Assembly (NCBI RefSeq): GCF_005885635.1
Contig: NZ_VATY01000007.1
Coordinates: forward strand, 33,474 to 97,473
DNA from: Maribacter algarum (ex Zhang et al. 2020)
GTDB lineage: Bacteria > Bacteroidota > Bacteroidia > Flavobacteriales > Flavobacteriaceae
DNA length: 64,000 nucleotides
Direction of reading: 5' to 3'
Shown here: piece after piece, positions 28,448 to 37,804 of the stretch
Position numbering within the stretch: the first letter of the stretch is position 1
How the letters are laid out: every line of letters starts with the position of its first letter
Program-made: the position numbers and the translations under genes
Notes under the pieces: model-generated
What the model saw: the letters and a program-made list of their open reading frames with translations, nothing else
What the model was told of the DNA's origin: nothing
The model's database searches: none

Positions 28448-29869
28448 TCACTTATTAAGAAAATCTTTGCCCCATTTTTCTCTCAGCTCAATAGCTAATT
28501 GAGAGACGAGTGCTTTGTATTCTTCCTTTTCAGCCAGATTAATTAATTCCAGCGGGTCAGTTTTATGGTCAAACAACATCCGCTCATAGGCGATGCCCTT
28601 GTCATTGGTCCATTCCGTATAGAAGTAGTCTCCCTTTATCAAGGTTACAGCATCCTTAAATTTAGATACCGCATAGTTTTTTGTACGTTTCTTTCCGTTA
28701 ATAAGCGGAACAAAACTCTCACCCTCTAGTTGGTTCTCAGGCATCTTTAATCCGGCCAGTTCTACTAGACTGGGGTATATATCAACAAACTCCGTGATAT
28801 TGGGTACATGCCGTCCATTCGTTTTTCCCGGGACTTTTACAAGTAAGGGGCTATGCAGCGAAGTTTCAAAGGTGCAATGTTTGCACCATAATTTGTGCTC
28901 TCCCAAATTCCATCCGTGATCTCCCCAAAGTACGACAATGGTATTTTCGGCGAGGCCCTCTTTTTCAAGTTCATCTAACAGTTTTCCAATTTGTGCATCT
29001 ACAAAACTGACACAGGCATAATACCCTTGTATCAATTCTTTGGCCATCTCAATAGGCAACGCACCTTTTTCGGGGATATTGGAATAGGTTCTGAGTTCGC
29101 CAAAATTATGAAATGCTTTTGACGGTGTCGTCTTCGGTTGTTGATAGCTTTCCGGGAGGCTTACGGTTTCTATGGGATACATATCCCAATACTTTTGCGG
29201 TGCATTAAAAGGCAAGTGTGGCTTCATAAAACCCACAGCCATAAAAAAGGGCTTGCCGGCTTCCTTCAGTTTCTTAAGGTCAGCTATGCCTTTAGCAGCA
29301 ATTTTACCATCCATATACTCGCTGTCTTCGATACGAGCCGCTTCAAAAGGATTGCCGCGTTGTTTCCGGGAAATCAGTTCTTTATTATCTGGATTGAAAT
29401 AATTCAAGGTTTCTTTGCTAGGTCTCCAAACCTCATCCCAGTCGCTCTTGCTATCATCGGGAACATGCAAAACCTTTCCGTTCGAAATTGTTGTATAACC
29501 ATGGGTCTTGAAAAGTTTGGGCAAAGTAATCGCCTCCGGCACTTGTTCATCGATTCGGGTATCAAAAGTCAAAAATCGATTTCTAGTAGGTCTTACTCCG
29601 GTTAAGATACTTGCCCTCGACGCTCCACAGGTAGGAACGCTGCAATAGGCCCTATCAAAAACCAAGCTTTGTGAGGCCAATTTATCAAGGTTAGGGGAAT
29701 GAATATGGGTCGCACCATAAAAATTGAGTTCCGGTCGTAAATCATCAACCGCAATGAACAAAATGTTCGGTTGCTGTTGTTGAATCTTTTCTTCGTTCTG
29801 CTCCTTTTGTTCAGCTTTGCAAGCCAGAAGAAAAATACTTGCTAGAACGAAAAGGATTGCACATCTCAT
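28448..29869 (-). CDS. S1-type sulfatase, CxASR type, iduronate-2-sulfatase-like
   Basis: A 473-residue lipoprotein ([10 protein letters not shown]). The active-site signature is [12 protein letters not shown], the CxAxR variant of the formylglycine motif, which is known to be functional in other sulfatases. [10 protein letters not shown] and [19 protein letters not shown] are the two metal-site segments and match iduronate-2-sulfatase-like enzymes. It lies 13 bp after the sulfatase-GH78 fusion in the same operon. Iduronate occurs in ulvan, but the family name does not prove that substrate. Confidence 0.88.
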   Translation of the reverse strand: MRCAILFVLASIFLLACKAEQKEQNEEKIQQQQPNILFIAVDDLRPELNFYGATHIHSPNLDKLASQSLVFDRAYCSVPTCGASRASILTGVRPTRNRFLTFDTRIDEQVPEAITLPKLFKTHGYTTISNGKVLHVPDDSKSDWDEVWRPSKETLNYFNPDNKELISRKQRGNPFEAARIEDSEYMDGKIAAKGIADLKKLKEAGKPFFMAVGFMKPHLPFNAPQKYWDMYPIETVSLPESYQQPKTTPSKAFHNFGELRTYSNIPEKGALPIEMAKELIQGYYACVSFVDAQIGKLLDELEKEGLAENTIVVLWGDHGWNLGEHKLWCKHCTFETSLHSPLLVKVPGKTNGRHVPNITEFVDIYPSLVELAGLKMPENQLEGESFVPLINGKKRTKNYAVSKFKDAVTLIKGDYFYTEWTNDKGIAYERMLFDHKTDPLELINLAEKEEYKALVSQLAIELREKWGKDFLNK

Positions 29870-29882
29870 AGTTAGTCAACTT

Positions 29883-32800
29883 CTAAAACGAATTGATTTT
29901 TAACTGAATGGTATGCTTCCCTGGTGAAAGTCTGATGGACTCAAAAGCAGACGGCACTTTGTCTCCATTGTGAATAAAATCTTTTCCTTCAAGATTGTTT
30001 AAGGAAAATTCAGCCACCATGTTTCCCGGTATTTCGATTTCGTAGGTTTGAAGCCTAGGACCGTTATGAGTATATTTTCCTTTGATGGTGCCTCGTACTG
30101 TCGGCACCTCAATGGTACTCGACTTCAACTTGCTCATCTGTGGCTTGATCGTAGCTATTCCGAATCCGGGAGTTTTTGGTTTTATTCCCCACAAACCTCT
30201 TGGAATTACATTTGCTGGTACAGCACCCCAAGCATGGTTCCAATCCAGATTGTTCTTGTATTTATTATCCCATGCTTCCAAGGTAATCGTCGAGCCGATA
30301 CGAATCATATTGTACCAACTTCGATCAGTGGTATCAATCAATAAATCTAATGCATAGTCCGCCTCTCCTGCGTTATAAAGTCCGTCCATTAAAAACTGAG
30401 ATCCATATACACTACATGCCATACCTCTGGATTTTACGAAGTCAACCACCGACTCAAAGTGTTCTTCTGGCACAAGACCAAAAGCCAATGGCATCATGTT
30501 GGCATGTAAAGAGGAGTGGTCCGTACCAATTCCATCTACATAAACGCCACGTTCGTTGTCAAACATTTGTTCATTGACCGCTTTTTTAGCCTTTGCCGCT
30601 CGTAGCTCAAAGTCTAAAACTTCTTGTGTCTTGCCAAGAATACGAGCAAACTCGGCCATAATCTTCATATTTTCATAAAAGAAAGCGTTAATAACCGTGC
30701 TATAAGGTTTGAAGACAAATCCATCCCGTTCTCCGGGTGTTGTGCTACCGTTAAAGTTTGCTGGCGGCCAATCTACAATGTCGGTCAACGGTTTTTTATA
30801 TCCGTCAGGAAAACCTAGTTTACGCATAAAATCTCGATCGACTTTTGTCGAGGTAATCAATCCATCTTCATTGGACAATTCGTAGAGTGATTTGTGTTTT
30901 AAGGCATCGTAATAACGTTCTATTAGTTCGGTATTACCCGTATACATGTAATCCGCATGGATTAATAAAGGCACATGCTGCTGCCATTCGGTGGGCCATG
31001 TCGGGTTCTTCATAAAATACTCTATGGTACGTCTACCTATGGCAAACTCCCTATCAGTAGTATAGTGGCTCAATTGATTTAAATACGCATCAGCCTCATA
31101 GGGAATACGCTCTCTATCTCCGTCAACATATAGACCATTAAATGTTGTGGTTTTGATAGAATATTTACATAAATCCCATACCTGATTCAAAATGTCATTG
31201 TCGCTTTCAAAGCTACTAGCGCTGTCATCCCAATAGGTATGGAACGCCAATTGTTCAAAATCTTCGGCAGTCAAAGTTTCTTGGGTGCCTTCAATTTCAG
31301 CATATCGAAAGGGAACCAATGGTGGAAAACCATCTGGCAGTTGAATAGCTTGATTGGCCCTTGTATTTCGTTCGTTCTTTTGTACCTCTATTTGGTATTT
31401 CGTTTGACCTGGTTTTACTTCGACCTTTAATTCTTGGTATCGGATGTTGCTTTTTGCCGGTGGAGTTCTATTTACATTTCCCTCCTCGTTTATCATTTCC
31501 CCAACTCGTATCGTCAGTGTATGCGGTGTTTTTGCATCATAAGTAAAATCCATCGTTGCAAAAGCGGCCTTCCCAAAATCCACAAAATAGAAATCGTCTC
31601 TTTTTTCAAATAATACCGGTTTTACTTTAGTAGTAACGAACTTATTTTCGGTCGATACAATGTAGCTATCGCTTTTTCCTGTAGTAAATGTTTGTGGTTC
31701 GGAATAGTCTACCAAACGATTTTCCTCTTCCCAAATCCTAACTTTCCAGTAGTATGTTTTGCCAACTTCAAGGGATTCGCCCGCATATTCTACATCTGTG
31801 GATGCATTCGAGGCCACGCGCTTGCTATCCCAAATATCACCATTGTTACTATCGATAATCGATTGACTCGATGCAACCAAAATTTGATAGGCAGATTGAA
31901 ATTTTGAACCTATGGGTACTGTCCATCCAAACTCTGGCTGTAAATCGAAAATTTTAACTTCGGTCTCTGGCGCCCTTATCAATTCTACAGTCAAATCGGT
32001 TGGAGCCGCTCGATAGGCATCGCTGTTTTTTGCAATCAAAGCATCCGTGGACTTTCTGAAGGCATTAAGTTTTTGTGCAAAAGTCGGGTCTTTTGCAAGG
32101 TTATTGATTTCCTGAGGGTCTTTCTTTAAATCGTATAGTTCCTCAATGGTTTTATCGTTTATGTAACGAAAATATTTCCAGTCTTTTGTGCGAATTCCTT
32201 CGCTGGGCGGAATGTTTTCAAAATCCCAAATATGTTCAATCAAAACGGTGTCACGTTTAAAGTCTTTTGTCTTATTGCTAGCAATGGGCATCAAGCTTTT
32301 ACCTTGCCAAGTTTTCGGTTGTTGAATTCCCGCCAAATCTAAAATAGTGCTGGGTACGTCAATATTCAGGGCCAAGGCATCGCTATCTTTTTGCTTCTTT
32401 TGTCGCGGGTCAAAAACGATAAGTGGCACTCGAACAGAGTTGTCATACATGAGCCATTTACCTGCAAATTGTCGTTCTCCTAAAAAGTAACCGTTATCAC
32501 CCATGAGAATGATAACCGTATTTTTATCAAGTCCTTTCTTCTTGAGCTCATTTCGAATTTTAGCAATCTCACGATCAATCCCGGAAATCATTCTATAGTA
32601 TCCTTTAACACTGTGCTGATATTTTTCGGGCGTATCATAGCGCCATGTCCAACGCAATCGATTAAAACCATCGCGTACTATTTTTGGCTGTGCTTCAAAG
32701 TATTTATCCTCACCGAGTTCCGGACCTGGCATCTTCATATTTTGTAACAAAGCCTCTGATTCTTCTTGCCAAAAATATTGATCCTCAGCAGGGTCATGGG

Positions 32801-33407
32801 CATGGGGTGCACTAAAACTTAAGGAAAGACAAAAAGGCTTATCCGTTTTTGTATTAGCGATAAAGTCAATAGCCTTTTGCCCAGTATATCGGGTTAGGTG
32901 TACAGAATCTTTTCCTAAGGTCTTGTAGTAGTAACCTCTTCTGTCAGGATATTGATTGTTCCGATCATACGATTCGTACGTATCAAACTGCTTTTCCAAA
33001 TCGTCATATCGAACACCATATTTACCATAAAAACCGGTGGTATACCCATTGTTTTTTAAGATTGTTGGATACGAATGGGCCATGTAGGATTCTCGAATAT
33101 TGCCCGTCTGGAAATTAAAGTTATGCGTCCGTTCGTAAAGCCCTGTTAATATGCTGGCCCTACTTGCAGCACAAATAGGCGTAGTAACCATGGCATTTTT
33201 AAAATAGGTGCCTTCTTTGGCCAGTTTATCCATTTCCGGAGTGGAGATGAGTTCATTACCTGCATAACCCAAGGCACTGTAACGCTGGTCATCGGTAAGA
33301 ATAAAGATGATATTGGGTTTCTCGGCTTGTACTTGTGCTCCTTTTTGAGCTTTTAGCGGAAGTATACAAACAAATAAAAGGGCGACTACTAGTGTTCTCA
33401 TTCTCAT
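29883..33407 (-). CDS. Bimodular sulfatase-GH78 rhamnosidase
   Basis: About 1174 residues. The start is ATG 33407 ([21 protein letters not shown], a Sec signal). An upstream in-frame ATG at 33530 is rejected because it would lie in the decamer boxes and upstream of the -7 element. The N-terminal half is an S1 sulfatase with the CxAxR motif ([12 protein letters not shown]) and [13 protein letters not shown]. The C-terminal half, from about residue 500, is a GH78 module with its fibronectin-like and barrel domains ([46 protein letters not shown]). The design suggests removal of sulfate from rhamnose followed by release of that rhamnose. From memory, an equivalent bimodular protein exists in the ulvan locus of Formosa agariphila. 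First gene of a four-gene operon. Confidence 0.9.
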   Translation of the reverse strand: MRMRTLVVALLFVCILPLKAQKGAQVQAEKPNIIFILTDDQRYSALGYAGNELISTPEMDKLAKEGTYFKNAMVTTPICAASRASILTGLYERTHNFNFQTGNIRESYMAHSYPTILKNNGYTTGFYGKYGVRYDDLEKQFDTYESYDRNNQYPDRRGYYYKTLGKDSVHLTRYTGQKAIDFIANTKTDKPFCLSLSFSAPHAHDPAEDQYFWQEESEALLQNMKMPGPELGEDKYFEAQPKIVRDGFNRLRWTWRYDTPEKYQHSVKGYYRMISGIDREIAKIRNELKKKGLDKNTVIILMGDNGYFLGERQFAGKWLMYDNSVRVPLIVFDPRQKKQKDSDALALNIDVPSTILDLAGIQQPKTWQGKSLMPIASNKTKDFKRDTVLIEHIWDFENIPPSEGIRTKDWKYFRYINDKTIEELYDLKKDPQEINNLAKDPTFAQKLNAFRKSTDALIAKNSDAYRAAPTDLTVELIRAPETEVKIFDLQPEFGWTVPIGSKFQSAYQILVASSQSIIDSNNGDIWDSKRVASNASTDVEYAGESLEVGKTYYWKVRIWEEENRLVDYSEPQTFTTGKSDSYIVSTENKFVTTKVKPVLFEKRDDFYFVDFGKAAFATMDFTYDAKTPHTLTIRVGEMINEEGNVNRTPPAKSNIRYQELKVEVKPGQTKYQIEVQKNERNTRANQAIQLPDGFPPLVPFRYAEIEGTQETLTAEDFEQLAFHTYWDDSASSFESDNDILNQVWDLCKYSIKTTTFNGLYVDGDRERIPYEADAYLNQLSHYTTDREFAIGRRTIEYFMKNPTWPTEWQQHVPLLIHADYMYTGNTELIERYYDALKHKSLYELSNEDGLITSTKVDRDFMRKLGFPDGYKKPLTDIVDWPPANFNGSTTPGERDGFVFKPYSTVINAFFYENMKIMAEFARILGKTQEVLDFELRAAKAKKAVNEQMFDNERGVYVDGIGTDHSSLHANMMPLAFGLVPEEHFESVVDFVKSRGMACSVYGSQFLMDGLYNAGEADYALDLLIDTTDRSWYNMIRIGSTITLEAWDNKYKNNLDWNHAWGAVPANVIPRGLWGIKPKTPGFGIATIKPQMSKLKSSTIEVPTVRGTIKGKYTHNGPRLQTYEIEIPGNMVAEFSLNNLEGKDFIHNGDKVPSAFESIRLSPGKHTIQLKINSF

Positions 33408-33478
33408 GGATTCGTTGTTTCCCAAGTTATATTTTCTGTTAGAAAAAATAAAACCAGGCGGATATAAAAAGGCTTCCT

Positions 33479-33527
33479 CAAACTTATATTTTAAAGAGCC
33501 TTTACCCATCCTGTGCTGTCCTGAAAA
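33479..33527 (-). promoter_or_regulatory. PUL operator/promoter G
   Basis: On the minus strand, decamers TTTTCAGGAC (33527-33518) and AGCACAGGAT (33517-33508) are followed after 21 nt by a perfect -7 element TAAGTTTG (33486-33479). It drives the sulfatase-GH78 operon and fixes that gene's start downstream of 33479. Confidence 0.8.
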
Positions 33528-33568
33528 CAATTTGTGTCAATTCAACCCATTCCAGCCAATTTTTTCAT

Positions 33569-34747
33569 TCATTTTATTTGAACGATTAATGGGTTTTTAA
33601 GGCATTCAGCAAATTGATTTAAGTAATCGTCCCATTCCTCTTTATTGGCAAACTGCCTACTTTTCTTCCACCCAAAACCCGCATAATAGATGACCTTATC
33701 GCTTTTGGCTTTCATATGGGCGAAAAGGTTACTTTCATCTTTTCCATCCGTTACAAAATGGTCATGACCTATCATTGCGTTTTTTGGCACAACTATTCCA
33801 GTCCCCAATTCCGAATCACCATGAGGCTCCCAATAACTTATCCATCCCTTTTCATCGTTAACTTCGATTTCACCGTCTTTTTCATGAAGCGTTAGTCCTG
33901 CGGAAATAGTATCGGTTCCTTTTAAGGTAATCTCAAATTTGGACAGATTGCTTCCATAATCCAATGAAATGGTTTTACTCTCGGATATTTTATTGCCTGC
34001 CGCATCCCAATCCGCATAGGTCAAAATAAAACTTGTTCTGATTGGACCTGTAGCCAAAGTTTTCCAAGAGGTAAAATTCTTGGAAATGTGATAGGTAGTA
34101 TCCACTTTCTTGGCAATTCCCCCAACCCCTCTACTGATTCCTACATGAAAATTGTCAAGCCCTTCGCCATCATCCTTATGATAGCTGCCATCGGTTTCCA
34201 ATTCTTTTTTATACCATTTATTGATAATAGGATAATCTACACGTTTCAACCATGCATCTATTCCACTTGATAGGGTGCCGCCCTTTACCCCATCTTCTTT
34301 CATTTTTTGGGCGGTCGGACCATAGGTTCTGAAAGCAACACGATTGTTTTCCCAGGCGTAGTCGTCGGTCCGTTCAGGAACAAATCGCGAATAACAGGCC
34401 GGAACAGTATCACCTAGCTTCAGTTTTTCCGTAAAATGAATTTCAAAAATCCGTTCTCCACCTGAAGATATTTCAGGTTGAAACAAGAGTTCGTCCGTTT
34501 CGCCGTCACCGTCAGAATCTATTTGTTGCGAAACCACTTCTTTTTGGGTTTCAGCATCCTTCAAAATGATGCCGGCCATTGCATCAGCAAGCTCGAGTGA
34601 AGACAAATCCACCGAAACGGTTTCAAAAGAACGGTTAATATCCATAGGGTTTTTTACGACAATTTGCTTATGCTTTTCTAGATTTTCAGCACAGGACAGA
34701 AAGAAAATGGAAACGCAAATAGCTGCGAAAATGTTTAGTTTTTTCAT
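33569..34747 (-). CDS. DUF4861 lipoprotein, candidate oligo-ulvan dehydratase
   Basis: A 392-residue lipoprotein (FFLSCAENL) of the DUF4861 type, with a short beta domain (RSFETVSVDLSSLELADAM, then QQIDSDGDGETDELLFQ) and a larger beta-sandwich region containing GEGLDNFHVGISRGVGG and LDYGSNLSKFEITL. From memory, an ulvan-locus protein of this type in Formosa (P29_PDnc) was reported to dehydrate a non-reducing-end uronate, making the same unsaturated sugar as a lyase. That fits this operon, where kduI and kduD lie directly upstream (gap 9 bp). The assignment rests on that recollection and on context. Another isomerase-like or binding function is possible. Confidence 0.65.
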   Translation of the reverse strand: MKKLNIFAAICVSIFFLSCAENLEKHKQIVVKNPMDINRSFETVSVDLSSLELADAMAGIILKDAETQKEVVSQQIDSDGDGETDELLFQPEISSGGERIFEIHFTEKLKLGDTVPACYSRFVPERTDDYAWENNRVAFRTYGPTAQKMKEDGVKGGTLSSGIDAWLKRVDYPIINKWYKKELETDGSYHKDDGEGLDNFHVGISRGVGGIAKKVDTTYHISKNFTSWKTLATGPIRTSFILTYADWDAAGNKISESKTISLDYGSNLSKFEITLKGTDTISAGLTLHEKDGEIEVNDEKGWISYWEPHGDSELGTGIVVPKNAMIGHDHFVTDGKDESNLFAHMKAKSDKVIYYAGFGWKKSRQFANKEEWDDYLNQFAECLKNPLIVQIK

Positions 34748-34756
34748 TATTAAAAA

Positions 34757-35551
34757 TTAATCCTCATTGAATGGTTTTCCAATAGTAGCCAAGATACCTC
34801 CATCTACATATAATACGTGACCGTTTACAAAATCACTTGCTTTCGAAGATAAGAAAATGGCTGCCCCAGCCAAATCATCTGGGTCTCCCCATTTTGCCGC
34901 TGGAGTACGGTTAACTATAAATTCATTGAATGGATGGCCATCGACTCGAATTGGCGCAGTTTGAGAAGTAGCAAAATATCCTGGGCCAATGCCATTGACC
35001 TGTATATTGTGTTTTGCCCATTCGGTCGCCATATTTCGGGTCAACATTTTGAGTCCTCCTTTTGCTGCCGCATACGCACCAACGGTATTTCTGCCCAGTT
35101 CACTCATCATAGAACAGATATTGATAATCTTGCCCTGTTTGCGTGCCATCATAGTTTTAACAACATGTTTTGACATTATAAATGGACTAACCAAATCAAT
35201 ATCGATTACTTCTTTAAAGTCGGCCACTTCCATCTCTTCCAAGGGAGTTCTTTTTATGATACCAGCATTGTTCACCAAAATATCAATAGGCCCAACCTCG
35301 CTTTGTATCTTACTAATGGCATCGGCAACTTGACTTTCGTCGGCTACATTGAATTTGCAGCCAAAAACTTTTATGCCTTCACGCTCATAATGCTTTACGG
35401 CATCATTAATTTTTTGTTGGGAAGAGTTTCCATTTATAATGAGTGTTGCACCAGCTTTACCTAATCCTTTGGCCATGGCCATGCCTAATCCGTGCGTGCT
35501 TCCGGTGACCAATGCAATTTTTCCGCTTAAATCGAATAGTTCAGTACTCAT
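34757..35551 (-). CDS. kduD: 2-dehydro-3-deoxy-D-gluconate 5-dehydrogenase (SDR)
   Basis: A 264-residue short-chain dehydrogenase with the NAD-binding motif TGSTHGLGMAMA, the NNAG motif (LVNNAGII), a catalytic Tyr-x3-Lys in GAYAAAKGG, and GPGYFATSQTAP as in KduD. It interconverts 2,5-diketo-3-deoxygluconate (DKII) and KDG using NAD(P)H, after KduI. It lies 4 bp downstream of kduI. KDG kinase and KDPG aldolase, needed next, are not in the window. Confidence 0.9.
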   Translation of the reverse strand: MSTELFDLSGKIALVTGSTHGLGMAMAKGLGKAGATLIINGNSSQQKINDAVKHYEREGIKVFGCKFNVADESQVADAISKIQSEVGPIDILVNNAGIIKRTPLEEMEVADFKEVIDIDLVSPFIMSKHVVKTMMARKQGKIINICSMMSELGRNTVGAYAAAKGGLKMLTRNMATEWAKHNIQVNGIGPGYFATSQTAPIRVDGHPFNEFIVNRTPAAKWGDPDDLAGAAIFLSSKASDFVNGHVLYVDGGILATIGKPFNED

Positions 35552-35555
35552 GAGC

Positions 35556-36392
35556 CTATCTTAATTCAGTTATTTTGGCGACATCCATATCGTTATAATC
35601 CAAATTCTCTCCTGCCATGCCCCAAATGAAAGTGTAATTTGAGGTACCAGAACCACAATGTATGGACCAAGGTGGAGAAATCACCGCTTGGTGGTTTTGC
35701 ATCCAGATATGGCGGGTTTCTTGGGGCTGCCCCATAAAATGACAAACGGATTGCCCTTCGGGTACGTCCAAATAAAAGTAGACTTCCATCCTACGATCAT
35801 GAACATGGGCCGGCATCGTATTCCAAACACTTCCAGTTTTAAGTTCAGTCATTCCCATCTGTAGTTGGCAGGTGGTCACAACTCCGCCTATAATCATCTG
35901 ACTGACTGTTCGGTGATTAGCGGTTTCTAAAGAACCCAACTCTATTTTATTTGCTTGTTCAAGACTTACTTTTTTTGTTGGATACGAAGTATGTGCCGGT
36001 GCGGAATTCAAATAGAATTTAGCTGGCTTTGCGGAATCATCGCTTTTGAAAACGATTTCTTTGGCACCCATTCCAATATACAACGCATCTTTATGCCCAA
36101 GTTCGTAAGATGTTCCATCTACCTCAACGCTACCACTATCACCTACATTGATAATTCCCAATTCACGTCGTTCTAAAAAATATTCAGCTTTTAATGGGTC
36201 AATCGTTTCTAGTTTCAAAGTTCCATCAGGAACTGCAGAACCTGCAATATATCGGTCGTAATGTGTATAGGTCAGATTGATCTTCCCTTTTTGCATGAGG
36301 TTGTCAATGAGAAACTCATCGCGCAGCGCGGTGGTGTCATATTTTTTTACTGCCTCTGGACTGGAGGCATATCTTGATTCATAGGTAGTCAT
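35556..36392 (-). CDS. kduI: 5-dehydro-4-deoxy-D-glucuronate isomerase
   Basis: A 278-residue protein of the KduI family (YASSPEAVKKYDTTALRDEFLI; QMIIGGVVTTCQLQMGMTEL; the metal motif MPAHVHDRRMEVYFY; HIWMQNHQAVISPPWSIHCG). It isomerises the linear form of the unsaturated uronate released by GH105 (DKI to DKII). First gene of the kduI-kduD-DUF4861 unit, under operator H. This shows that uronate from a lyase-cleaved polymer is a carbon source here. Confidence 0.94.
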   Translation of the reverse strand: MTTYESRYASSPEAVKKYDTTALRDEFLIDNLMQKGKINLTYTHYDRYIAGSAVPDGTLKLETIDPLKAEYFLERRELGIINVGDSGSVEVDGTSYELGHKDALYIGMGAKEIVFKSDDSAKPAKFYLNSAPAHTSYPTKKVSLEQANKIELGSLETANHRTVSQMIIGGVVTTCQLQMGMTELKTGSVWNTMPAHVHDRRMEVYFYLDVPEGQSVCHFMGQPQETRHIWMQNHQAVISPPWSIHCGSGTSNYTFIWGMAGENLDYNDMDVAKITELR

Positions 36393-36459
36393 TTCTAGAT
36401 GTGATTTTGAAATTAGAATACTTTAAACTATGTCCTTAATCAATAATTGTGGACAGCAA

Positions 36460-36508
36460 TAAAAGTAGGCAGGATGGCAAAAATGTCCATCCTGTGCTAT
36501 CTTGTACT
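36460..36508 (-). promoter_or_regulatory. PUL operator/promoter H
   Basis: On the minus strand, decamers AGTACAAGAT (36508-36499) and AGCACAGGAT (36498-36489) are followed after 21 nt by the -7 element TACTTTTA (36467-36460). It drives kduI-kduD-DUF4861. Confidence 0.75.
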
Positions 36509-36575
36509 AAGTGGTGTGTGCCGAGAAATCTTTAGCGACGCGTTTAAAAAATCACCGTGAAGGTTCAAAAGTGAC

Positions 36576-37622
36576 CTAAAGCGAATTTCTATCAATAAAT
36601 CGGAAAGGGTTTTTCACCTTCCCTTTCTCCTTGTCCATGATCATGCGTGCCGCAGTTTCGCCCATGGCCTTGAAATCGGTTGAAATGCAGGTGATACCCA
36701 ATAGTTGTTTTAAAGGGGTGTCATTATAAGAAATGACCCCTATATCGTTGCCCAATTCAAATTCCTGATTCCGTATCTGATTGACCAAGTTGACCAGATC
36801 CGATTCAGTTATTGTAATAAACAGATCTCCCTTTTTTAGAATCATATCATCATAGATTTCTTCAAGCACCTCAAAATCAATGTTATGCTGAACACAAAAT
36901 TTACGAAACCCATGCAGAATTCTCTTGGGGTAGGGATAAACGGAACTTTCCGGATACGCTATAAACAGCTTTTCATAATTTAAAATCTTCGAAAATCCCT
37001 CTTGGAGAGAATCATAAATATCGTTTTCGAAGTCTTGATAAATTTCAATAAACGATCCCTTTATTTCCGAAATAAGATTATCCATTAAAATTAGTTTATT
37101 CTTGGGTATCTCATCTATTGCCTTTACCACCCTGCTAGTAAAACTAGAATGCTTTAATTTTTCATTCTTAAAATGTGGCATAATGACGTAATAGTCATAG
37201 GCATTCTTGTTTTTTTCCAGGAGATTCAAAAAGAGCTCCTCCTCACAATGGTAAATATGCAAATCTGTATGCGACGTACCACCAATGCTATTTATGAAGG
37301 AATTGTAAATACGCATCTTATACGAACTCAATTTATTGATTAGGAAAAGAATATTGACCTTGGAAATCAATTTTGTTCGCGCAATGTAATATCCCTTTCC
37401 CCTGATGGATATAATTACTTGGCGCTCTTTTAAAATGTTATATGCTTTTTCAACGGTATCCCTAGAAAGGAGATATTCCTCACTGAACATATTTATTGAC
37501 GGAATTTTCTCGTCCATCTTTAGATTTCCAGTCGAAATATTATAAATTATCGAGTCAACAATCTGCTTGTATTTTGGTATTCTTGAATTCTCCTCGATTT
37601 TGATGTATTTAAACATTTCCAT
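36576..37622 (-). CDS. GntR-type regulator with periplasmic-binding-like sensor domain
   Basis: About 348 residues from ATG 37622 (or 37616). The frame stays open to an ATG at 37805, but the extra 61 codons are non-conserved-looking and would run through operator/promoter I, so the longer form is rejected. The N-terminus is a GntR winged helix (RIPKYKQIVDSIIYNISTGNLKMDEKIPS, LSRDTVEKAYNILKERQVI, GKGYYIA). The rest resembles a LacI-like sugar-binding domain (IGVISYNDTPLKQLLGITCISTDFKAMGETAARMI). It is divergent from the rhamnose operon and is the only regulator inside the locus. It may sense rhamnose or an oligosaccharide. Whether it binds the decamer operators is open. Confidence 0.85.
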   Translation of the reverse strand: MEMFKYIKIEENSRIPKYKQIVDSIIYNISTGNLKMDEKIPSINMFSEEYLLSRDTVEKAYNILKERQVIISIRGKGYYIARTKLISKVNILFLINKLSSYKMRIYNSFINSIGGTSHTDLHIYHCEEELFLNLLEKNKNAYDYYVIMPHFKNEKLKHSSFTSRVVKAIDEIPKNKLILMDNLISEIKGSFIEIYQDFENDIYDSLQEGFSKILNYEKLFIAYPESSVYPYPKRILHGFRKFCVQHNIDFEVLEEIYDDMILKKGDLFITITESDLVNLVNQIRNQEFELGNDIGVISYNDTPLKQLLGITCISTDFKAMGETAARMIMDKEKGKVKNPFRFIDRNSL

Positions 37623-37730
37623 TATAAGACGTTTTGGTTCGTGGTACGCAAATCCCTCCCAACAAATAAAAGGATTTAAGCGAACAATTGTATATAGCTG
37701 GTAAAAATATTTTTCTATCTTGAAAACTGG

Positions 37731-37779
37731 TGTACGGTACAGTACAGGATACAAAGATTTCTTACATCTTTTATTTTCG
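37731..37779 (+). promoter_or_regulatory. PUL operator/promoter I
   Basis: Decamers TGTACGGTAC (37731-37740) and AGTACAGGAT (37741-37750) are followed after 21 nt by the -7-like TATTTTCG (37772-37779), 25 bp before the rhamnose operon start. It lies between the GntR gene and that operon. Confidence 0.75.
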
Positions 37780-37804
37780 CTAGCAAATGCAATAATTTTT
37801 ATCA

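Noticed and set aside
33408..33530. Longer start of the sulfatase-GH78 fusion
   Set aside because: It would start within the decamer boxes and upstream of the -7 element; the ATG at 33407 gives a normal signal peptide.
36464..36477. An extra PUL operator half-site (AGTAGGCAGGAT)
   Set aside because: It overlaps the -7 region of operator H, has no second decamer in register and no -7 box at 21 nt.
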